A stretch of DNA of 39,082 bases, from assembly GCF_019973375.1 (NCBI RefSeq), contig NZ_BPTV01000004.1, positions 170,001-209,082 on the forward strand, read 5' to 3'. The notes beneath the pieces were generated by a model. It saw only the letters and a list, made by a program, of their open reading frames with translations, was not told the origin of the DNA and searched no databases. The position numbers were made by a program, and so were the translations under genes. The stretch comes from Prevotella lacticifex. Its GTDB lineage: Bacteria > Bacteroidota > Bacteroidia > Bacteroidales > Bacteroidaceae. How positions within the stretch are numbered: position 1 is the first letter of the stretch; each line of letters starts with the position of its first letter. Below are positions 1-9,258 of this stretch, piece by piece.

Positions 1-1476
<1,476 letters not shown>

Positions 1477-1808
1477 ATAATATCTTTATAGACCCGAAGG
1501 CCTACATTAGTCTGTCCGAGTCAGGAACGTTCGTTTTATTGAGATCCGATAACCTGTTATCTTTTTCAACTCATCCCGCCCACTATATATAATAATGTAA
1601 AGGCCTCAGCCCGTGCACCATATAAATAATGTAAAGGACAGAAATTGAACGGCTCGTTTCTTTTCTTGTACTACTCTCTGTCTCTTATGTAATCCTTTCA
1701 AAGAACTCTTTCTTTCTCGGGGCGGCTCATCCTCTTCCGAGTTGACTGCCCGGCTTCCGTTGCGTCTCAAAAACTAAGTGTTATTGATTGTTTCCCGAAA
1801 AGCGAGTG
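1477..1808 (-). other. rRNA operon leader (no gene)
   Basis: About 330 bases lie between the mature 16S 5' end and the promoter on the minus strand. I see no protein gene. A GAGTTCTTTGAAAG-like segment (1695-1708, minus) resembles the boxA-type antitermination or processing leader commonly seen ahead of Bacteroidetes rRNA. A short direct repeat, ATAATGTAAAGG, occurs twice at about 1592-1637. The leader is presumably processed by RNase III together with the 16S, but no complete processing stalk can be confirmed because the 3' side is outside the window. Confidence 0.6.
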
Positions 1809-1840
1809 CAAAGGTAGGGGTTTATTTTCATTCCCGCAAA
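1809..1840 (-). promoter_or_regulatory. rRNA operon promoter
   Basis: On the minus strand a TTTG (1837-1840) is followed after 20 bases by TACCTTTG (1809-1816). This matches the Bacteroidetes primary sigma factor consensus TTTG-N19-21-TAnnTTTG. It is the only such match upstream of the 16S gene and reads into it. An A/T-rich stretch (1841-1880) upstream could act as an UP-like element. Confidence 0.85.
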
Positions 1841-1957
1841 TGTTTTGAGAAAAAATATTCGATTTTTATTAAAGTTTTCTCTTTATTTGACAAAATGGAG
1901 GCGCCGTTGGCGCGCACACATTATTATATATAGCGGGGGAGAGGAAGGGGCGCCGCA

Positions 1958-2344
1958 ATGTATTGCGGCGAACACAACGGGAGGGAGACAGGAGGGGAAC
2001 GGGAGGGGAACTGGAGGGGAACGGGAGGGGAACGAGAGGGAGACGACTACGATGTTGACGAGGCCTCATCGGGTGATGCGAGCGGATCATACACCATGAC
2101 CGGCTATGTCGACAAGTATCCTATCACTATGTACCTGTCGTTCAGCGGCAGCAATGTCACGGGCTGGTACTACTACGACAAATACAAGGCAAAGATGACG
2201 TTCACCGGAACATACTCTGGTTCGTCTCTCGACCTCTACTGTGAGGGCGGCGACGCGTTCTACGGCACATTCGTCAACGGAGCCTATTCGGGACATTTCT
2301 CCGGAAACAACGGCAACGAGATGAACTTCAACGTGTCGCAATGA
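1958..2344 (+). pseudogene. C-terminal fragment of a small beta-rich protein
   Basis: The open frame is 128 codons. The last ~85 residues look like a genuine protein domain, with a Ser/Thr-flanked pattern of alternating Gly, Tyr and hydrophobic residues (GYVDKYPITMYLSFSG, then VTGWYYYDKYK, then YGTFVNGAYSGHFSG). This resembles short repeated beta-hairpin domains common in Bacteroidetes secreted proteins; that assignment is from general appearance only. The first ~43 residues are translated minisatellite, the only early ATG sits inside a palindrome, and there is no signal peptide or promoter. I therefore think the original 5' end has been lost. The stop lies only 4 bp from the stop of the convergent gene 2349-2990. 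A real short gene with an odd N-terminus remains possible. Confidence 0.45.
1979..2044 (+). repeat. 11-bp G-rich tandem repeat with adjacent palindrome
   Basis: Roughly six imperfect copies of GGGAGGGGAAC follow each other. Immediately upstream lies a 9-bp-arm palindrome, CGCCGCAAT-gt-ATTGCGGCG (1951-1970). One strand is almost purely purine. The repeat runs in frame into the gene fragment at 1958-2344 but encodes low-complexity Gly/Arg/Glu sequence that looks unselected. Confidence 0.8.
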
Positions 2345-2348
2345 CCGT

Positions 2349-2990
2349 TCAAGGAAAATAATACACTACCGGCAGGCTGCCGGCTCCGAGCCACGGCTCG
2401 TCGAGCAGCGACGGGTCGTGACGTTGGCGGTGCCACTGCGGTGGCAGTGCCGACTGTGCCTCACGCCATAAAGCGTCGGAGGCAGTGACGCATACGGCCC
2501 ATACTACCGGCCCGAGCGACGGGCTGGCGGTCTCGTGGGCTATGACCTCACGGCAGTGGTCGCAGTCGGGGTCGTAGACGAACAGCACGCGCGGGCGGAC
2601 TGTTGCTTTCGTGGCAACGGTCCGCCCGTTGTCGTTATCGGCCCTGCCGACGGCGCTGTCGCCGATGACGGTGGCCACGAGCGAATCGGCAAGGAGGCCG
2701 AAACGGGAATCAAGGAAACTGCTGAAGAGCCTCTCGTTGCGCAGCGGCGAGTCGGCATTGGTGAGATAGTCCATCGCCGTGAGATACCAGTTGGCCCGGA
2801 GGCTGTCGCTATGCAGACTGCCGTAGAAGGCATTGATATTGTCGTGGCGGACGGTAGAATCCTTTGTGGCGAGCCATCCGAGATAGTCGACGAAGTCCTG
2901 CTCCGTGGCTATCGTGCTGCGGACTTGGGCCGGGGAGGCTATGTGGAGCGCGAGGAGGAGCAGGACTGAGAGATATAAGCGAAAGAGCAT
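2349..2990 (-). CDS. Secreted thioredoxin-like protein with CDHC motif (DUF5106-like)
   Basis: This is a 213-residue protein with a clear signal peptide (about 1-21). An alpha-helical region (25-110) resembles the DUF5106 segment found ahead of thioredoxin domains in Bacteroidetes. A thioredoxin-like part starts near 133, with the redox motif Cys143-Asp-His-Cys146 preceded by VLFVYDPD. A late LPVVYYFP contains the probable cis-proline (Pro207). The protein stops right after this proline, whereas a complete thioredoxin fold normally continues about 25-40 residues with one more strand and helix. The C-terminus may therefore be truncated at the breakpoint shared with the convergent fragment. It is expected in the periplasm as a disulfide reductase or isomerase. 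It lies 67 bp downstream of the DUF3298 gene and is probably cotranscribed with it. Confidence 0.7.
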   Translation of the reverse strand: MLFRLYLSVLLLLALHIASPAQVRSTIATEQDFVDYLGWLATKDSTVRHDNINAFYGSLHSDSLRANWYLTAMDYLTNADSPLRNERLFSSFLDSRFGLLADSLVATVIGDSAVGRADNDNGRTVATKATVRPRVLFVYDPDCDHCREVIAHETASPSLGPVVWAVCVTASDALWREAQSALPPQWHRQRHDPSLLDEPWLGAGSLPVVYYFP

Positions 2991-3048
2991 GATGGGTTGT
3001 ATGGGGTGGAGGGTGAATGAGAGGGGTGGATGAAGTGATGATGAGGGG
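2991..3048. repeat. Degenerate GGGGTGGATG-type repeat
   Basis: The spacer between two minus-strand genes consists of decayed GGGGTGAAT/GGGGTGGAT units. It is the same family as the longer arrays at 16648-16725 and 22230-22375. Confidence 0.55.
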
Positions 3049-3057
3049 TCGTGGAGA

Positions 3058-4212
3058 CTAATCGTTTAATATGTGGCGGAACTCATCGGTGAGGAACTGC
3101 TCGATTTCGACGGGCCAGAAGGTGACGACAACCTTGCCGACGGCATGGGCGGCTATCTCATCGGACTGATAGACAAACATCACGCAGCCATCCTGATAAT
3201 ACGGTGCATTCTCAGGGAAGGGAACGAGGTTGTCGGCAGAGAAACTCTCACGGACTCCGGCGGGGAGTTTCTCCTGGATGAGCTTCCGCAGAGCTGGACA
3301 GTCGCGGACGAGGGCGGCAGGCTGTCCTGTTGTCTTATCGAAGGTGATGCCCCGGTCGATGCTGGAGCCGTGGGCGCCTCCGGTAAATACGTAGCCGCTC
3401 GTGGTGAGGGTGAGATAGCGGTCGCCCTCATCAGTGCGCACAATCTTCAGCTGCACGGAGCACGGCATAGCGGGTGTGCCGTTGGCCTTGTCGACGACAT
3501 TCATCGAATCGGTGAGACGGGTGATAGCGTCACGGAACATCTTCGCGACATCGCCTTTGTAGGCTGGAGCGACGGCTGTGGTGTCATCAGACCAGCTTAT
3601 CGACCTGGCGACACCGTTGAGAACCGATGCCTCATAGTCGACGACGGCATTTCGGATGTCACCGCCGGCAAGTGGATAGTCAAGACTGATATCGAGCTGA
3701 CGGCCACGGTCGAGGTAGTGAGTATTGCGGTAGTCAGCGGTGACTGTCTCGGGGTCGTCGACGACAGTGGCCTTCACGTCGACGGTGGCCTTACGGTAGC
3801 GGCCGTCGACGGCTAACAGTCTGATTGGCTGTGTGGTATAGCTCTGACGCTCACCATAATGTACGGTGTAGGCAAGTCGCAACCGGTTCTTTGCCACCTC
3901 GGTAACGGTCACTGCCGATATTTCGGTACGTCGATTGGTAACAGGAAGGACAATAGCCAGTACGGCCTGCTTACGGAAGTTTAACGCTGTAGGCTCACCG
4001 TCGTTGCCCATGACGGCCGCTGGCGAGAAGAGGTGGTCGAAGTCGGCTTGGGTGGTGACCAACGGGCTCGACGGCAGTGGAGCGCCGGAGTTGTGGAAGT
4101 AGTTTTTCAGCTCAATCGTCTTTACCTGCCTGATGGCCGCAGCCATCTGCTGTGGCATTATAGACATGGCAGCGACGAGAACTGCTAAGACAAACAATCT
4201 TATTTTGCTCAT
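3058..4212 (-). CDS. Secreted PrcB-like / DUF3298 domain protein
   Basis: This 384-residue protein has an N-terminal signal peptide (about 1-25, ending AAA). Residues ~28-145 contain a segment like the PrcB C-terminal family (a residue pattern around LNFRKQAVLAIVLP followed by a beta-rich ILLAVDG part). Residues ~290-375 match the DUF3298 (RsiV-like) pattern, with a Tyr-Gln-Asp-Gly turn, a FVYQSDEIAAHAVGKVVVTF-type strand pair and a final helix EIEQFL. Such proteins are periplasmic or surface-associated. Their biochemical role is not established, and relatives in Gram-positives bind lysozyme or peptidoglycan fragments. The gene follows the flavodoxin-type gene after a 98-bp spacer made of CTATAG repeats, with no promoter of its own visible, so cotranscription is likely. 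Confidence 0.75.
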   Translation of the reverse strand: MSKIRLFVLAVLVAAMSIMPQQMAAAIRQVKTIELKNYFHNSGAPLPSSPLVTTQADFDHLFSPAAVMGNDGEPTALNFRKQAVLAIVLPVTNRRTEISAVTVTEVAKNRLRLAYTVHYGERQSYTTQPIRLLAVDGRYRKATVDVKATVVDDPETVTADYRNTHYLDRGRQLDISLDYPLAGGDIRNAVVDYEASVLNGVARSISWSDDTTAVAPAYKGDVAKMFRDAITRLTDSMNVVDKANGTPAMPCSVQLKIVRTDEGDRYLTLTTSGYVFTGGAHGSSIDRGITFDKTTGQPAALVRDCPALRKLIQEKLPAGVRESFSADNLVPFPENAPYYQDGCVMFVYQSDEIAAHAVGKVVVTFWPVEIEQFLTDEFRHILND

Positions 4213-4230
4213 TGATGGATAATTTAAAGG

Positions 4231-4303
4231 GGATAATAGGAAATTATAGGGAGCTATAGGGAGCTATAGGAAACTATAGGAGCTATAGGACGCTATAGGG
4301 AGC
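4231..4303. repeat. ~10-bp CTATAG repeat array A
   Basis: About seven imperfect units of GGGAGCTATA or GGAAACTATA, 9-10 bp apart, fill the spacer between 4212 and 4311. Related arrays occur at 23448-23540 and 38836-38925. Confidence 0.8.
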
Positions 4304-4310
4304 CAAGGGC

Positions 4311-4937
4311 TTAGCGGATGAAGTTCATTGGCGACCAGGGCTCCTTCTCGGGGAGGTCGGTTGTGGCGAGGCCATGGATTTTCTTGAGCATCCACGACAT
4401 GTTGTGAGCCAGGGTGCGCATGGTTTGCATGCCCTCGGTGTCGGAGGCAGCCTCACCTTTCTCGCGGCCGTAGGCGATATTCCAATACTGGGATGTGACT
4501 ATGGGCATGTTGCACATCTCAAACATCATATTCATGGTCTGGTAAGCCACATCGGCACCGCCACGGCGACAGACGCAGACGTTGGCCACCGGCTTATACT
4601 GGAAGGCTCCGCCATTGCTGTAGAGCAGGCGCTGGATGAGGGCCATGGCCGTGGCGTTGGGCACACCATAATAGACGGGAGTACCGAAGACAAAGGCATC
4701 AGCGGTCTCGGCCTTCTCCGAGATGGTGTTACAGATATCGTCGTCGAAGACGCAGCGGTGCTTGTCCGGGTCGCGGCGACAGCCTCCGCATGCTATGCAG
4801 CCCCGTACTGGCTTGGCTCCGAGTTCGACGAGCTCAGTGTCGATGCCGTCGCTCTCCAATGTTTTCTTCACTTCGTTCAGTGCCGTGAATGTATTTCCCC
4901 CACGGCGTGGACTTGCGCTGACTAATAATACTTTCAT
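4311..4937 (-). CDS. Flavodoxin-family NAD(P)H-dependent oxidoreductase
   Basis: This is a 208-residue cytoplasmic flavoprotein. It opens with the FMN phosphate-binding loop SASPRRGGNT (7-16) and has the flavodoxin-fold FGTPVYYGVPNA segment (84-95) typical of the NADPH-dependent FMN reductase and iron-sulfur flavoprotein families. A compact cysteine cluster, Cys47-x2-Cys50-x2-Cys53-x8-Cys62, resembles the [4Fe-4S] motif of iron-sulfur flavoproteins, although many relatives annotated simply as NAD(P)H-dependent oxidoreductase carry it as well. It probably transfers two electrons to quinones, nitro compounds or azo compounds; the substrate cannot be predicted. A good promoter lies 37 bp upstream and may also serve the two genes downstream. 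Confidence 0.85.
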   Translation of the reverse strand: MKVLLVSASPRRGGNTFTALNEVKKTLESDGIDTELVELGAKPVRGCIACGGCRRDPDKHRCVFDDDICNTISEKAETADAFVFGTPVYYGVPNATAMALIQRLLYSNGGAFQYKPVANVCVCRRGGADVAYQTMNMMFEMCNMPIVTSQYWNIAYGREKGEAASDTEGMQTMRTLAHNMSWMLKKIHGLATTDLPEKEPWSPMNFIR

Positions 4938-4973
4938 AATGTTCAGGTAAAAATATAATCAAATGTGACAGCG

Positions 4974-5004
4974 CAAAGGTAGACAAAGATAAGCAAACGA
5001 CAAA
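4974..5004 (-). promoter_or_regulatory. Promoter of the flavodoxin-family gene
   Basis: On the minus strand TTTG (5001-5004), 19 bases, then TACCTTTG (4974-4981) fits the Bacteroidetes consensus exactly. A second TACCTTTG (5140-5147) lies upstream but lacks a well-spaced TTG. Confidence 0.8.
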
Positions 5005-5203
5005 ATATCGTAAGGTTAATTTAGTCTAATCAGTACGGTAGCAGTCGTTTTTCTATGCTGAAATATTTTTACATTATTTCGATACATGCCATTTCGGCTT
5101 GCGATTGATAAAATAATAACGTTCCGAATAAAATCGGTGCAAAGGTATTCAGCGGCTGCTACAATGATGTTACAACCGCTTGACAAAGTTGCTAATGTTA
5201 CCG

Positions 5204-6076
5204 TCAGCTCATGAGCCACCCGATGAGGAGTTGCTTGTAGGTGTCGGTCTGGTCGATGAAGGTCATGTGGCGGGCACCGTCGAGGAGCTCCCAAATGGCG
5301 TTCGGCATATTATCGTCCATTGTTTTGGCTATCAGCGGCGTACACTCGTCGTTCGTTCCGCTGATGATGAGGGTGGGGTCGGTAATCTCGCCCAGACGGT
5401 CGGTATAGTCGAAATCGCGGAGAGTGCCCGTCGGGGTGTACTCGTTCGGTCCCCAGGCGGTGAGATACGACTCAGTGCCGAACCGCTTCGGTCGACGTAA
5501 ACACTCCGGCGAGGCATCGGTAATCTCGTCGGCATGGAGGACGGTATAGTGGTCGTTGGCCTTCAGATAGGCCGGATCGTCGAAGTTGCCGGTGGCCACG
5601 GCTCGTGCTATAGCCTCCTGCTCGTCGTCGGGCATGAACGAGATAAGCCGTTGCTGCTCATGGCTCCACAGCTCACTCGAGGGGAGTGTGCTCGAGAGGA
5701 TTATCGACTCGATGCCCTCGGGGTGGCGGTCTATCATGTAGGCGATGATGAGCATGCCGCCCCACGACTGTCCGAGGAGGTTCACACGGTTGAGGTGCAG
5801 ATGACTGCGCAGGGCCTCGAGCTCGTCGAGCCAGGTCGTCAGCGTCCACAGCTCGGGATGTCCGTCGACATAGCTCTCGCCACATCCAATCTGGTCGTAG
5901 CTGATAATCTGACGGCGGGTGGTGACGGCAAGGTCGTCGAGCACCTCAAAATAGTTGTGCGTAGAGCCCGGCCCACCGTGGATGAGCAGCAGAGGGGCAT
6001 TGTCGGTGGGTTCGCCGACGATTCTGTAATATGTCTGATAGCCCTTGAAGGGCATCGTTCCTGTTGTAATCTTCAT
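5204..6076 (-). CDS. pip: Prolyl iminopeptidase (alpha/beta hydrolase, peptidase S33)
   Basis: This 290-residue enzyme removes N-terminal proline from peptides. The start at 6076 (MKITTGTMPF) was chosen because the 24 codons before it are not protein-like and because family members start here. Visible family features are the oxyanion-loop HGGPG (33-37), the nucleophile elbow GQSWGG with Ser104, Asp243 in GTNDECTP and His270 in GARHM. The overall sequence closely follows Lactobacillus-type PepIP, with the same length, the shared stretch HNYFEVLD and a WGPNEYTP cap segment. There is no signal peptide, so it is cytoplasmic. It lies 84 bp after menE on the same strand, without a visible promoter, and is likely read through from the menaquinone operon. 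A MenH role is conceivable from position but is not supported by the sequence. Confidence 0.88.
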   Translation of the reverse strand: MKITTGTMPFKGYQTYYRIVGEPTDNAPLLLIHGGPGSTHNYFEVLDDLAVTTRRQIISYDQIGCGESYVDGHPELWTLTTWLDELEALRSHLHLNRVNLLGQSWGGMLIIAYMIDRHPEGIESIILSSTLPSSELWSHEQQRLISFMPDDEQEAIARAVATGNFDDPAYLKANDHYTVLHADEITDASPECLRRPKRFGTESYLTAWGPNEYTPTGTLRDFDYTDRLGEITDPTLIISGTNDECTPLIAKTMDDNMPNAIWELLDGARHMTFIDQTDTYKQLLIGWLMS

Positions 6077-6160
6077 TGATAACGATAGTTTTATAAGGTT
6101 GGTGCTATGTTCATTTTCGTTCGAAAAGAGGAAATTATCGGGGCACACCGAGTGAAAAAA

Positions 6161-7171
6161 TCACTTCAAGCGCTCCGCGGCGATGTCCTCAACGGCCTTG
6201 CGGCGAATCTTTCCCGTGGCCGTGAGGGGTATCTGCGCCACGTGGATATAGTGCTTCGGGCACCAGTATTTCGGCAGTACGCGCTCGCAGACAGCCCTCA
6301 GCGCATCGGCATCACCGGTCTCGCTGACAAATACCACCACCTCGCCGAACTTACGGTCCGGGGACTTCGTGATGGCAAAACGGCCGGTGAGATGGGGCGC
6401 GAGGGCCTCCTCGACATCCTCGATGCGAATCTTTATGCCTCCCGAGTCGATGACATTATCCTTCCGGCCCAAGACTCTGAACTGCCTGACACGGCGACCG
6501 CCGACCGTCGCAGAGCGCATCTCCACAAGGTCGTTGGTCTTCAGGACACCGTCGTGGACCAGCGGTGCGTCGATGACGAGACAGCCGTCGTCGGCCTTGT
6601 CGACCCTTACGCTGTCGAAAGGTGTGTACCACTCGTCGGCCTCGGGGCCGTTGACCTGCCGCAGGGCGATATGCGAGAGAGTCTCGGTCATGGCATAACT
6701 GCTCCAGATATGGTTCGGGAAGTCGGCAAGAGCCTGAGCCATAGCGGCATCGACAGCCCCACCACCGATGATGAGATGGCGTATCTGCCGTAGCCGCTGC
6801 CGCTCCTCCGGAACCTGCAACGAGTTGAAAACCTGCATCGGCACCATCGCCGCAAAGACGGGCGCGGCCTCATCGTGGGGATAGACGGTGTCGGCCAGAG
6901 GATGACCGCACGGTTTGACGTCAATGAGACGCAGGTTTCGCTCCAACGCCCTGACCACCACCATCTTTCCGGCGATATAATCGAGGGGCATACAGAGCAG
7001 TGCCGTGTCGCCGGAGTGCAGTCCGAGGAAGTCGCAGGTGATGCGGGCGGAGTTGAGCATCTTCGCTTTTTCGACCCACATCGGCTTCGGTGTTCCCGTC
7101 GATCCGCTCGTATGCACCAACAACGTGGGCGAGGGATCATTCCATTCGTCGAGAAAATCGCTGAGCGTCAT
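6161..7171 (-). CDS. menE: o-Succinylbenzoate-CoA ligase, short form
   Basis: This 336-residue adenylate-forming enzyme activates o-succinylbenzoate to its CoA thioester in menaquinone synthesis. The motifs are the P-loop TSGSTGTPK (21-29), YAMTET (159-164), the ribose-binding Asp in KTNDLV (Asp214), the hinge GRKDN (235-239) and the catalytic lysine in TATGKIRR (Lys321). The N-terminal ~100 residues of classical MenE are missing and the P-loop begins at residue 21; this short form is typical of Bacteroidetes, so it is not a truncation. Its start overlaps the menC stop by 4 bp (ATGA), indicating translational coupling. Confidence 0.9.
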   Translation of the reverse strand: MTLSDFLDEWNDPSPTLLVHTSGSTGTPKPMWVEKAKMLNSARITCDFLGLHSGDTALLCMPLDYIAGKMVVVRALERNLRLIDVKPCGHPLADTVYPHDEAAPVFAAMVPMQVFNSLQVPEERQRLRQIRHLIIGGGAVDAAMAQALADFPNHIWSSYAMTETLSHIALRQVNGPEADEWYTPFDSVRVDKADDGCLVIDAPLVHDGVLKTNDLVEMRSATVGGRRVRQFRVLGRKDNVIDSGGIKIRIEDVEEALAPHLTGRFAITKSPDRKFGEVVVFVSETGDADALRAVCERVLPKYWCPKHYIHVAQIPLTATGKIRRKAVEDIAAERLK

Positions 7172-8211
7172 GCCTTTAGCCCCTCCTTGGCGGGATTATA
7201 CCACAGACGGTCGCCACGTATTTCCAGTGGCATTTCGATATTGTCGGTATAGAGGAGCCCCGTTCCCAATCCCTGCGGAAAGGTGATGGCGGGCCCGTAG
7301 ACTGACGCGCAGAAATGGGCGATGGCGTTGAGTCCCACATTACTCTCGAGGGCTGACGTTATCCACGAGCCTATGCCGCGCTCGCCGGCAAGGGTTATCC
7401 ACTCGCGGCAGCCGCGTATTCCGCCGTGGAGACTCGGCTTGAGAACGATGAACGCAGGACGGATGGTGTCGAGCAGTCGGGCCTTCTCGTCCCTGCTGTT
7501 CACACCGATGAGCTCCTCGTCGAGGGCTATCGGCAGCGGCGAGAGGCGGCACAGCCGTGCCATAGCGTCCCACTGGTGCTGCCGTATGGGCTGTTCGATG
7601 GAGTGGATGCCGAAGGGCGCGAGAGCCCGGAGGCGCTCCATGGCGTTGTCGGGGGTGAACCCTCCGTTGGCATCGACGCGGAGCTCAACCTCGTCGCGTG
7701 AGAACCGTTCCCGGATATGCTTTACGAGCTCCAGCTCACGGTCGAAGTCGATGGCACCAATCTTCAGTTTCACACAGTGGAAACCGTCCTTGAGCTTCTG
7801 CTCCAGCCGCTCGTACATCTCGTCGAACGACCCCATCCACACGAGGCCGTTGATGGGAATGCCCTCCTCGCCGCGCGCAAAGGGGGTGTCGGAGAGGGCC
7901 GTACTCCCCGCCGCGAGCTCGTCGAAGGCGGTCTCGAAGCCGAAGAGCACCGACGGATAGGGGCGCAGGGCCTCGACGGGAATGGTGCCGTGGCGCTCCA
8001 CGTAGGCGGCGGTGTCGGCGAGCAGAGCCTCGTAATCGGCCTCCGGCATAGCATCGCAGCTGAGGTCGGGGAGCACGGAGCACTCGCCCTGCCCCACCCT
8101 GCCGTCGCTCTCGACGCTGACATAGTAGGACAGATGTGTGGTGTAGACGCCACGCGATGTGCCGGCAGGCTGCTTGAAGTGCAACAGTCGCCGCTCAAAA
8201 TGAACTTTCAT
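7168..8211 (-). CDS. menC: o-Succinylbenzoate synthase (enolase superfamily)
   Basis: This 347-residue enzyme dehydrates SHCHC to o-succinylbenzoate. It has the muconate lactonizing enzyme subgroup layout: the KxK catalytic lysine motif (Lys148, Lys150), metal ligands Asp180 (RVDANGG), Glu206 (IEQP) and Asp231 (ALDE), and the second catalytic lysine Lys258 (VLKPS). Length and spacing are normal. It overlaps menE by 4 bp. A 219-bp gap separates it from menB, the only sizeable gap in the operon. Confidence 0.93.
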   Translation of the reverse strand: MKVHFERRLLHFKQPAGTSRGVYTTHLSYYVSVESDGRVGQGECSVLPDLSCDAMPEADYEALLADTAAYVERHGTIPVEALRPYPSVLFGFETAFDELAAGSTALSDTPFARGEEGIPINGLVWMGSFDEMYERLEQKLKDGFHCVKLKIGAIDFDRELELVKHIRERFSRDEVELRVDANGGFTPDNAMERLRALAPFGIHSIEQPIRQHQWDAMARLCRLSPLPIALDEELIGVNSRDEKARLLDTIRPAFIVLKPSLHGGIRGCREWITLAGERGIGSWITSALESNVGLNAIAHFCASVYGPAITFPQGLGTGLLYTDNIEMPLEIRGDRLWYNPAKEGLKA

Positions 8212-8334
8212 ATTTCTTTATCTCCTATTTTTCAATCGAAAACCGAGGGAAATCCGTCAATCGGACAGGGCCGGACGAGAGACTCAAAAGGCTCTAATCC
8301 GGGGCCAATCCGGGAAATCCAAGGGTATAATATC

Positions 8335-8372
8335 GTTCCGGCGGAGAATTATATAAGTCGCCGGGCCGGAAC
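8335..8372. repeat. Inverted repeat in the menB-menC spacer
   Basis: GTTCCGGC (8335-8342) and GCCGGAAC (8365-8372) are perfect 8-bp arms, with a second GGCG/CGCC pairing nested inside. The 219-bp spacer 8212-8430 contains no open frame and no TAnnTTTG promoter reading into menC. The hairpin could be an RNA processing or mRNA stability element. It lacks a T-run, so it is not an intrinsic terminator. Confidence 0.5.
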
Positions 8373-8430
8373 ATTACGGACAATTCAGCCTTACCAATGG
8401 GATTCGGTGTGGACCGCAAATCAGCTCTCC

Positions 8431-9255
8431 TTATGGGAACTGCGGATACTTGTCGAAGTCGGGCTTGCGCTTTTCGAGGAACGCCCTGCCCCCTTCCTGC
8501 GCCTCATCGAGGGTGTAGTAGAGCATAGTAGCGTCACCAGCGAGTTCCTGGATGCCGGCCTGACCGTCGAGTTCGGCGTTGAATCCGGCCTTCATCATCC
8601 TCAGTGCCAACGGCGACCGCTCCATCATCGTCTCGGCCCACTCCACACACGTATCCTCGAGTTTGTCGAGGGGCACAACCTTATTGACGAGTCCCATGCG
8701 CTCGGCCTCCTCGGCGGTGTACTGCATACACATATACCACATCTCGCGAGCCTTCTTCTGTCCGATAATCCGGGCGAGATAGGATGCCCCCAAGCCAGCG
8801 TCGAAACTGCCGACTTTAGGTCCTGTCTGACCGAAACGGGCATTCTCGGAGGCTATCGTGAGGTCGCAGACGACGTGCAGGACGTGTCCGCCACCGATGG
8901 CATAGCCGTTGACCATCGCGATGACGGGCTTCGGCAGACGACGGATCTGTATCTGGACATCGAGGACGTTAAGGCGCGGCACACCGTCGTTGCCGACATA
9001 TCCGCCACGTCCTTTCACGTGCATGTCGCCACCGGAGCAGAAGGCCTTGTCGCCGGCACCGGTGAGGATGACGACCCGTATGTCGAGGTGGTCGCGGCAG
9101 TAGGTGAACGCCTGACTCATCTCCCACACTGTCAGCGGCGTAAACGCATTGCGGTAGCGCGGGCGGTTGATAGTGATCTTTGCGATGTGGTTGTATTCCT
9201 CAAAGAGAATCTCCTTGAAGTCGAACCCTTCTATTGTTTTCCATTCTCTTTCCAT
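8431..9255 (-). CDS. menB: 1,4-Dihydroxy-2-naphthoyl-CoA synthase
   Basis: This 274-residue crotonase-family enzyme cyclises o-succinylbenzoyl-CoA to DHNA-CoA. It shows the crotonase CoA and oxyanion elements CSGGDMHVKGRGGY (73-86) and GYAIGGGHVLHVVCDL (117-132) and the MenB signature TGPKVGSFDAGLG (144-156). It also has the C-terminal GQAGIQELAGDATMLYY region diagnostic for MenB rather than generic enoyl-CoA hydratases. It starts 3 bp after the menD stop. Confidence 0.96.
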   Translation of the reverse strand: MEREWKTIEGFDFKEILFEEYNHIAKITINRPRYRNAFTPLTVWEMSQAFTYCRDHLDIRVVILTGAGDKAFCSGGDMHVKGRGGYVGNDGVPRLNVLDVQIQIRRLPKPVIAMVNGYAIGGGHVLHVVCDLTIASENARFGQTGPKVGSFDAGLGASYLARIIGQKKAREMWYMCMQYTAEEAERMGLVNKVVPLDKLEDTCVEWAETMMERSPLALRMMKAGFNAELDGQAGIQELAGDATMLYYTLDEAQEGGRAFLEKRKPDFDKYPQFP

Positions 9256-9258
9256 AAT

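Noticed and set aside
2535..3816. Long plus-strand frames opposite the thioredoxin-like and DUF3298 genes
   Set aside because: They are complementary-strand shadows created by codon bias in GC-rich genes; the minus-strand products have signal peptides and recognisable domains.
5204..6076. Annotation as MenH from operon position
   Set aside because: HGGPG, GQSWGG and the cap sequence follow prolyl iminopeptidase too closely. The MenH idea is kept only as a hypothesis.
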